A DNA stretch of 12,361 nucleotides, from the NCBI RefSeq assembly GCF_044386045.1, contig NZ_JBISCD010000015.1, positions 1 to 12,361 of the forward strand, written 5' to 3'. Position 1 is the first letter of the stretch, and each line of letters begins with the position of its first letter. Of this stretch, positions 6,843 through 12,352 are shown piece after piece. The stretch is from Thalassobellus sediminis (GTDB taxonomy: Bacteria; Bacteroidota; Bacteroidia; Flavobacteriales; Flavobacteriaceae). The notes under the pieces were generated by a model, which was given only the letters and a program-made list of their open reading frames with translations, was not told the DNA's origin and made no database searches. The translations under genes were made by a program, and so were the position numbers.

Positions 6843-7676
6843 TTATTCTTCCATCCACGTTTCTAATTTTCCAGTTTCTTTATTATAAAATATTATAAAA
6901 GTTATCTTTATTTTTCTCTTTGGTAATTTGAGATATGAAATGTTTATCGGTTTAAGTGCTTTCTTAATCTCTTTTCTACATTTTTTATCATCAGTTATAT
7001 TCCACCACCAATCAACCCAAACTTTCTTTAATTTACCTTTTTTATTATAAGTCAAAATATATTTTTCATCACACAAGTCATAATATGGTGTTTTGATTGT
7101 ATCCCAGACAATAGCTTTTTTTACTTGTTGAAAAAGAGTATCCTGTACTTTTTTTGCGATTTCTCTTTGTCTTTTTTCAAATCTGATTTTGTTAGCTATT
7201 TTTCCGTTTGAGATAGTTTTTTCATTTGTCTTAATTCCATCTTTAAATGATATATGAAGTTCCTTTTCATAAATCGAGGCATAACCCATATGAATGTATT
7301 GAACTCTTTCTCCTTGAGGAACAATTATTTTTCCAGTGAACCAATTCGCAAACACAGTTTCATTTCCGAACATCTTTTTTAAGTCAGCATTTTTTATTTC
7401 AAGTCCGCAACTGTTATGACAACTGGTTACTTGTATTAAATAGAGCTTATCTTCTTTTAATTCCCAAATAGCTTTATAACCTCTCCAACAAGCGGTCGAA
7501 ACACAACCAACAAAATCAATTAACTCCCTTTTTCCCGTTTTTTCAAAATACTTTTCAAGCGGATTTGAGAAAATTGCAAGTGTATCGCCTTTATAAACTA
7601 AATAATCAGGGACTTGTCCAGTACCATAACTGAATTTGCAAAAAAGAAAAATCGAAAAGATTAGTAAGTATTTCAT
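6843..7676 (-). CDS. Exported Cys-rich hypothetical protein (cassette C9)
   Basis: A 277-residue protein starting MKYLLIFSIFLFCKFSYG, a signal peptide cleaved near residue 18. A VGCVSTACWRGY segment (~57-68) and TSCHNSCG (~84-91) place four cysteines close together, which could form disulphides or bind a metal in the periplasm. Residues ~160-180 are strongly basic. The C-terminal ~70 residues (CRKEIKKALKPINISYLKLP, then a beta stretch KITFIIFYNKETG) are reminiscent of a TonB-C-like alpha/beta unit, but this is weak. I recognise the GQVPDYLVYKGDTLAIFSNP start as a recurrent Bacteroidota sequence of unknown role. The leader is about 100 nt, the longest here. Confidence 0.8.
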   Translation of the reverse strand: MKYLLIFSIFLFCKFSYGTGQVPDYLVYKGDTLAIFSNPLEKYFEKTGKRELIDFVGCVSTACWRGYKAIWELKEDKLYLIQVTSCHNSCGLEIKNADLKKMFGNETVFANWFTGKIIVPQGERVQYIHMGYASIYEKELHISFKDGIKTNEKTISNGKIANKIRFEKRQREIAKKVQDTLFQQVKKAIVWDTIKTPYYDLCDEKYILTYNKKGKLKKVWVDWWWNITDDKKCRKEIKKALKPINISYLKLPKRKIKITFIIFYNKETGKLETWMEE

Positions 7677-7775
7677 TCGTTGAATTTAGTATCTCAAATG
7701 TAATTCAGTCTTTTTTGTCTTAAAAATCAAAATGAGTGAAGTATGCTTTTCGTCGAGTAACAAGGTTTCTCAAAT

Positions 7776-7914
7776 TACTGCCAACGGTTACGTATAATAT
7801 TAGTGGCGCGTTTAGGCACTAATTTAGTAAATAGAAACTTGCCAGCGGAAAATTCCGAAGGAATTTTCCAAGTAAGCTAAAACCAGCCATTAATTTTATG
7901 CTTTGTTGGCAACT
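7776..7914. repeat. attC-like site 10 (type A)
   Basis: Core 7783-7907. The left arm pairs with 6829-6838 (C9). The right arm GTTGGCAAC (7905-7913) pairs for nine bases with 8818-8826 (C10), and position 10 is a T-T mismatch, the poorest arm match in the window. Second stem as site 3; tip hairpin at 7847-7869 with GAA loop. Confidence 0.87.
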
Positions 7915-8796
7915 TTAATTTATTTGTAATTCAGTTCTTATGTTAATTTCCTTCGCTGAATTTTTGTCCTTTAGTTTCACTATTAATTTGCAAGGATTAT
8001 TTATTTCTCCTTTCGTAAAAGTTAATTTTGCAGTTAATTGACTTTTTAAATCTTCTGGATTTACTCCTTCGTTTTCATAATCACTTAATAAATTCGGATT
8101 TGATATTATCTTATTTTCTTTATTATCTATAAGTTCAATCGAGAAAATTGGGAAAACTTTTTCATTGCTCAATTCCAAACCACTTATGTCATCAAGTATT
8201 AATATTAATAAATCTTCAGTACTCACATTTTGGTCAAAAACTGGCTGTTTAAGTGTTTCATTCCACAAGTATATTTCTGAATATTCAATTCCTTTGTTTT
8301 CAATATTAAGCAAGTCATTTTCTTTTATAGTAAAGGGTAATTCATAAGTGAACTTTCCATCTCCTTTTTTGTCCCAAATATTAACGAAAACTTTATATTT
8401 TTCTTCATTCTGATAAGGCAAAGCAGTTCTAAAGTTTGCTTGTAATTGAAGTGGAAAAAGGTCAGTTCCATTATCTAAACTTTTCAACAAGTTTGGATTA
8501 GAAAGAACAGTATCTTTTTCATTTTTTACAATATACATTGATAATCCAGGGAAAGTTTTATTTTCTGTCTTTGTTAATCCATTAATGTTGTTAAAAATTA
8601 GATTCACTTTTTCCCCAAATACATATTCATTTCTTTTTTCAATTTTTCCATTGATTTCAATATTAATGTCATCAATTCCAATTCCATCTCCTCTTGAATA
8701 AGCGCCAGTAATTAAGTCTGTATTTACTGATTGATTAAATTGACAAGAATTAAATGTGATAATTCCTAATGTTAAAATTAATATTCTAAATTTCAT
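7915..8796 (-). CDS. Lipoprotein with two tandem homologous domains (cassette C10)
   Basis: This is a 293-residue protein starting MKFRILILTLGIITFNSCQF. A short signal ends in the lipobox FNSC with lipidated Cys18. The mature part holds two copies of one domain: residues ~42-157 and ~170-292. Corresponding pieces are NNINGLTKTENKTFPGLSMYIV (split: NNINGL, FPGLSMYIV) against DDISGL and FPIFSIELI, and SNPNLL at 99-104 against SNPNLL at 232-237, each followed by a Leu-Gln-rich stretch. The fold looks beta-sandwich-like, of the sort that binds ligands at the cell surface, but no family is named. ATG 8796-8794 is chosen; the frame upstream of it encodes repeat. Confidence 0.8.
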   Translation of the reverse strand: MKFRILILTLGIITFNSCQFNQSVNTDLITGAYSRGDGIGIDDINIEINGKIEKRNEYVFGEKVNLIFNNINGLTKTENKTFPGLSMYIVKNEKDTVLSNPNLLKSLDNGTDLFPLQLQANFRTALPYQNEEKYKVFVNIWDKKGDGKFTYELPFTIKENDLLNIENKGIEYSEIYLWNETLKQPVFDQNVSTEDLLILILDDISGLELSNEKVFPIFSIELIDNKENKIISNPNLLSDYENEGVNPEDLKSQLTAKLTFTKGEINNPCKLIVKLKDKNSAKEINIRTELQIN

Positions 8797-8817
8797 TATT
8801 TGTTCGGGTTTTTTATT

Positions 8818-8953
8818 GTTGCCAACGGTTACGTATAAGAATAGTGCGGTTTTGTGTGCGAGGATTTTCCGAAGGAAAATCAGATGTAACAAAAAAGCAC
8901 TAATTCTTGATTAAGCACTAATTTAAGCATTATTTTTATACAATGTTGTGCTT
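8818..8953. repeat. attC-like site 11 (type B)
   Basis: Core 8824-8947. The left arm pairs with 7905-7913 (C10); the right arm GTTGTGCTT (8945-8953) pairs for nine bases with 9541-9549 (C11), followed by a G-T wobble and a one-base bulge. The second stem GTATAAGAATAGTGC/GCATTATTTTTATAC is 15 bp with wobbles at 7 and 12. Tip hairpin at 8863-8881. Confidence 0.86.
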
Positions 8954-9520
8954 TCGTACTTTTTTCATTAGGTAAATTTTATGTCTTTCTGCTAATTTAA
9001 ATTCTCCATCAGATTCTATGTTTTTCATTGATTTTAAATAACCTAATCTAGAATGTCCTTCTACGAGTTGGAATGGTTTTTTTAATTCACTCCAACTTGG
9101 GAATTCCGGATTCAGAGAATTAATATCCAGAATAATAGGTGGTTTTTTCCACGTTCCATTTGTTTTCCAATAATCAAGATCTTCATCTAAACAACAAAAA
9201 TCCTCGATATTCTTAAAACTAGCTCTTTGGTTCACATACGATTGAAATTGTTCAATAACGTAAAGTTTATTTAATGATTCAAAATCCCAAGAAACTAATT
9301 CAAATTCAATTAAGTCAAAATTAATCCAAGAATAATTTTTTAAAGTTTTGTGATTTTTGTGATGTGGATGAATCCATTGTTCATAAACCTCTTTCGGAAA
9401 TTCTCCTAATTCAAATTTCGTTTCACAAATTCGGTTATAATATTCCGCGAAACATTCTTGATTTCCATCATTATTTTCATTCGGTTTTAATTCCAACCAT
9501 GTGGTATGAATTAGTGTCAT
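8936..9520 (-). CDS. Protein with ParB-like GHxRL box; stop lies in the repeat (cassette C11)
   Basis: This is a 194-residue cytosolic protein starting MTLIHTTWLELKPNENNDG. Residues ~145-165 contain KKPFQLVEGHSRLGYLKSM, which resembles the 'x-x-(D/E)-G-H-x-R-L' box of ParB/sulfiredoxin-fold proteins. In those proteins the box contributes to nucleotide binding or hydrolysis. The rest, with many Trp and acidic residues, is unfamiliar. No signal peptide. ATG 9520-9518 is chosen; the frame upstream is repeat. The frame reads through the right arm and stops at TAA 8938-8936 inside site 11, so the tail KHNIV is repeat-encoded. The ParB-like link is inference from one motif. Confidence 0.75.
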   Translation of the reverse strand: MTLIHTTWLELKPNENNDGNQECFAEYYNRICETKFELGEFPKEVYEQWIHPHHKNHKTLKNYSWINFDLIEFELVSWDFESLNKLYVIEQFQSYVNQRASFKNIEDFCCLDEDLDYWKTNGTWKKPPIILDINSLNPEFPSWSELKKPFQLVEGHSRLGYLKSMKNIESDGEFKLAERHKIYLMKKVRKHNIV

Positions 9521-9540
9521 TTCGGTTTTTTTTGGGTATG

Positions 9541-9679
9541 AAGCACAACGTTTACGTATAAGATTAGTGGCGCGTTTAAGCACCTAATTTAGTAAACAAA
9601 TACTTGCCAGCGGAAAATTCCGCAGGAATTTTCCAAGTAGGCTAGAACTAGCCATTAATTTTATACTTTGTTACCTACA
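9541..9679. repeat. attC-like site 12 (type A)
   Basis: Core 9547-9672. The left arm pairs with 8945-8953 (C11); the right arm GTTACCTACA (9670-9679) pairs with 10503-10512 (C12). The second stem GTATAAGATTAGTGGC/GCCATTAATTTTATAC has only two imperfections, the wobbles at 7 and 12. Tip hairpin GGAAAATTCC-GCA-GGAATTTTCC (9612-9634). A side hairpin GGCTAG-AA-CTAGCC follows it. Confidence 0.88.
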
Positions 9680-9683
9680 GTTT

Positions 9684-10481
9684 TTATATCGATGCATATT
9701 CATAAATAATTTTTTCAGATTCTTTTTTGGCAAATTTCATTTCCCATAATTCGGTTGTTGATTTAATTAAGTTTGCTAAAAATGAACTAGAATACATAAT
9801 CAAAAATGATAACATCAAATTATTAAACTCTCCATCGGTTTCCATTCCTTGAGCGTAAACTAATTGAGTTATTGATGCTGGTGAAGAATGTGTATGTACA
9901 GACATTAGTTTATAATAAGCACGAAACTCTTCTAAATCTAAACCACGTTTTTCAACTATCTCAAATTGAGTTAAAAGTGTACTTTTTTTTCCGTTGAGAA
10001 TGAATCTTTTTGTTTGTTTATCTAATTTTTCAAAGTGTGAATTGTTTTTAATTTTGTCTTTAAATTCACTTATTTTTTTCTCTAAATATTCAACGTTTTT
10101 TTCATCGTAAAGGATTCTGTTAAAAATAAAATCCGTTGAAATAAAATCGTGATATTTTAGGATATCGGTTCTAAATTCAAACTCGTCTTGTTCAATTTTG
10201 TCGTCTATTAAATACCAGAAAATGTTTGATAATTCTATTAAATTCCGACATAGTGAGAAAACAGATGAAATATCAAGATAGAGTTCTTTACCTTCTGAAT
10301 ATTTACTTTCAGGAATTAGTTTTAAAATTGAAAAACTGTTGTCTAATGCTTTTGCGAGTAAATGAGTTGATTTTGTTTTTATTTCGTCATCAACATATAT
10401 TCCGCCAAAATGTTGAGATAAATCACAACCAATTTCGGTAATTAGTTCAAAATCCGATATTACATTTGGTTGTTTTTTCAA
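9684..10481 (-). CDS. Helical hypothetical protein with TTG start (cassette C12)
   Basis: This is a 265-residue protein beginning MKKQPNVISDFELITEIGCD if the TTG at 10481-10479 is read as Met. No in-frame ATG lies near, and the leader carries an A-run (AAAAAAAACGAAC). It is mostly helical and has no signal peptide. A CRNLIELSNIFWYLIDD segment (~80-96) and a later YYKLMSVHTHSSPASI segment (~195-210) are the conserved-looking parts. Together they are faintly reminiscent of DUF5677/HEPN-like helical proteins, an assignment I cannot confirm. The stop is four bases after the right arm. Its arm sequence is identical to that of C13. Confidence 0.75.
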   Translation of the reverse strand: MKKQPNVISDFELITEIGCDLSQHFGGIYVDDEIKTKSTHLLAKALDNSFSILKLIPESKYSEGKELYLDISSVFSLCRNLIELSNIFWYLIDDKIEQDEFEFRTDILKYHDFISTDFIFNRILYDEKNVEYLEKKISEFKDKIKNNSHFEKLDKQTKRFILNGKKSTLLTQFEIVEKRGLDLEEFRAYYKLMSVHTHSSPASITQLVYAQGMETDGEFNNLMLSFLIMYSSSFLANLIKSTTELWEMKFAKKESEKIIYEYASI

Positions 10482-10502
10482 TTAGTTCGTTTTTTTTGAA
10501 AT

Positions 10503-10639
10503 TGTAGGTAACGTTTTTGTGTATGATTAGTGGCGTGTTTAAGTAACTAATTTAGCAAATAAAAACCGAATAGAAAGTCCGCGAGGACTTTCGTAAGTAG
10601 GCGAGAACTAGCCATTAATTATACACGGTGTTACCTACA
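10503..10639. repeat. attC-like site 13 (type C)
   Basis: Core 10510-10632. The left arm pairs with 9670-9679 (C12); the right arm GTTACCTACA (10630-10639) pairs with 11432-11441 (C13). The second stem GTGTATGATTAGTGGC/GCCATTAATTATACAC is 16 bp with only the two wobbles at 7 and 12. Tip hairpin GAAAGTCC-GCGA-GGACTTTC (10573-10592), then GGCGAGAACTAGCC. Confidence 0.87.
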
Positions 10640-10640
10640 G

Positions 10641-11417
10641 TTATTTATCTAATACTTTTTTCGTTTGTCTGACAAGATTCACAAATAATTCTTCTCGTTC
10701 ATTCTCATCCATTTTGCTAATTGGTTTACTAGGTGGATTCATTGCTTGATATTTATTTAGCGTATCAAATTCTTCAAAAAGACAAGGTTTCAATATAACA
10801 GTCAAAATAACAGCTCCATTTTTTTCCGCAGCTTCTAGTAATGGTGGAATTTCTTTAGTAGCTATAAATTCAGAGCCTAGAAAATCTGTACTTATTAATA
10901 AAATAGCGACTTTTGTTTTAGAAATAGCTTTTTCAATTTCCTTTTTCCATTCTTGTCCAGGTTGAATTTTTGTATCGTCCCAAAAATTGATTTTACCCAA
11001 AAAAGGTTTAAAATGTCGTTGTATATCATTTAGATATTCCTTGTCAAAATGACTATAACTTACAAAAACATTATCTCGTATGTTCTCATCTTTCGATTCA
11101 AACTTCTGATGAGCAATTGCTGGTAGAGTATCCAACTCTTGCTTTATGTAGAAGAGAAGCTTTTCCGCTATTATTTCTTCTCCACAACCTTCTTTAGGTT
11201 TTCCTCCGTGAGCTCTGTCTCTATGTTCTTGTAAATCAGTTTTAACAATTGATTCTATCTCATCTAAAAAAATGGCTTTATTGCTTGTCGTATAAAAATC
11301 ATTTAATCGAGATTTTATCAAATGAAAGTCTTCAATAGGATTAAATCTATCAGAACCTTTAATTTTCCATTCATAAAAGTCTTTGGCTTCGATTCGAATT
11401 ATTTTTTCTTGTTCCAT
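10641..11417 (-). CDS. TIR-domain protein, probable antiphage or NAD-cleaving effector (cassette C13)
   Basis: This is a 258-residue cytosolic protein. Residues ~115-235 form a TIR domain: NVFVSYSHFDKEYL (116-129), INFWDDTKIQPGQEW (143-157), VAILLISTDFLGSEFI (170-185) and a final VILTVILKPC strand (203-212). E183 in the SEF motif occupies the place of the catalytic glutamate of NAD-hydrolysing TIR domains. Residues 1-114 hold no domain I can name; a Gly/Lys loop (AHGGKPKEGCGEE) is followed by a helical FYIKQELDTLP. Known: bacterial TIR proteins of this kind act in Thoeris, CBASS and related defences, often killing infected cells. No partner gene lies in this cassette, so a stand-alone role or partners elsewhere are inference. 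The ATG 11417-11415 start is clear. Confidence 0.88.
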   Translation of the reverse strand: MEQEKIIRIEAKDFYEWKIKGSDRFNPIEDFHLIKSRLNDFYTTSNKAIFLDEIESIVKTDLQEHRDRAHGGKPKEGCGEEIIAEKLLFYIKQELDTLPAIAHQKFESKDENIRDNVFVSYSHFDKEYLNDIQRHFKPFLGKINFWDDTKIQPGQEWKKEIEKAISKTKVAILLISTDFLGSEFIATKEIPPLLEAAEKNGAVILTVILKPCLFEEFDTLNKYQAMNPPSKPISKMDENEREELFVNLVRQTKKVLDK

Positions 11418-11431
11418 AGGTTGGTTCTAAT

Positions 11432-11570
11432 TGTAGGTAACGGTTACGTATAATATTAGTGGCGCGTTTAAGCACTAATTTAATAAATAGAAACTTGCCA
11501 GCGGAAAATTCCGAAGGAATTTTCCAAGTAAGCTAAAACTAGCCATTAATTTTATGCTTTGTTATGTTTA
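11432..11570. repeat. attC-like site 14 (type A)
   Basis: Core 11439-11563. The left arm pairs with 10630-10639 (C13); the right arm GTTATGTTTA (11561-11570) pairs with 12214-12223 (C14). Second stem as site 3; tip hairpin GGAAAATTCC-GAA-GGAATTTTCC (11503-11525). Nearly identical to sites 3, 9 and 10. Confidence 0.88.
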
Positions 11571-12206
11571 GTTTTTCTCTCTTTTAAATACTTTATTTCT
11601 TTCGAAAGTTTGCAGTTTTATTTTATTCCTATTTATTCGATATACTTTTTCTTTTTCAAAATATTCATAGAAGAAATCGTATTTCAATTTTACAGTTAAT
11701 GTTTTAGGTGAATCATCTGTAATTGGAATTACTGCATCTTTAAATCCTACAAATTGAATTAATATTTCATCAATTTTTTCATTGTCAATGACACAAATTC
11801 CATTTTTATCTGTTGATTTTCCTGCAATAATTTCATTGTTTTTTTTAACAGTACAACTTGAGAATTCAATTGGATTTAATTCTGAATCCAATACTTTTAC
11901 TTTATAAAAATCGGTTTGTTTTTGTTCAGGTATTATTAATTCATATGAAAGGCTGTCTTGTTTGAGTTCGCTATATAGATTAATTGTTTTTCCATCAAAC
12001 TCAATATTTCCATTTGTAATTCCATTATTAAGTCCTTGCTGCCAATTAAATACAAAAGTTGAATCTGATTTAAACTCAATTGATTCTCCCACTCCATAAA
12101 TGCTTTTCCAATAATATTTTCCTTCAATTTTATCAATTGAAAAATCTTTAGTCGAAGAACAACTAATTGCTAAAAAGAATAAAATTGTTTTCAGTATAGA
12201 CTTCAT
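11568..12206 (-). CDS. Lipoprotein with carboxypeptidase-regulatory-like domain (cassette C14)
   Basis: This is a 212-residue protein starting MKSILKTILFFLAISCSSTK, with a lipoprotein signal and lipobox AISC (Cys16). Residues ~25-95 form a beta-rich unit (GKYYWKSIYG, FKSDSTFVFNW, GNIEFDGKTINLY) of the type seen in small secreted Bacteroidota proteins. Residues ~100-172 look like a carboxypeptidase-regulatory-like/CNA-B beta-sandwich: YKVKVLDSELNPIEF, GKSTDKNGICVI, ILIQFVGFKDAVIPI. The C-terminus is basic. It is probably outer-membrane or surface associated; its role is unknown. The TAA stop coincides with the last three bases of the repeat arm. ATG 12206-12204 follows a short leader. Confidence 0.82.
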   Translation of the reverse strand: MKSILKTILFFLAISCSSTKDFSIDKIEGKYYWKSIYGVGESIEFKSDSTFVFNWQQGLNNGITNGNIEFDGKTINLYSELKQDSLSYELIIPEQKQTDFYKVKVLDSELNPIEFSSCTVKKNNEIIAGKSTDKNGICVIDNEKIDEILIQFVGFKDAVIPITDDSPKTLTVKLKYDFFYEYFEKEKVYRINRNKIKLQTFERNKVFKREKN

Positions 12207-12213
12207 AGGAAAT

Positions 12214-12352
12214 TAAACATAACGGTAACGTATAAGAATAGTAGCGGATTTTTACGCACTTACTTTTCGGTTTGTTACTGTCGTTTGATTTATAAATTTC
12301 ATTTTCGTTTTAGCGATTAAACCGCTATTATTTTTATACAATGTTAGGCACT
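12214..12352. repeat. attC-like site 15 (divergent)
   Basis: Core 12221-12345. The left arm pairs with 11561-11570 (C14). The right arm GTTAGGCACT (12343-12352) has its partner beyond the window and is the only one matching the classical GTTRRRY box (GTTAGGC). The second stem GTATAAGAATAGTAGCGG/CCGCTATTATTTTTATAC is the longest (18 bp), with wobbles at 7 and 12. The middle has no TCCG...AGGA tip and is unlike the other sites. Confidence 0.8.

Noticed and set aside
11936..12136. Second minus-strand frame inside C14
   Set aside because: A shadow of the lipoprotein gene in another frame, with no leader or domain.
131..12352. The repeats as MITEs or other small transposable elements
   Set aside because: Flanking bases of one repeat are not direct duplicates. 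Instead inverted matches occur across each gene, and the repeats always sit between co-oriented genes.
131..12352. CRISPR array
   Set aside because: Repeats are about 125 bp, spacing is gene-sized and irregular, and the intervals are coding.
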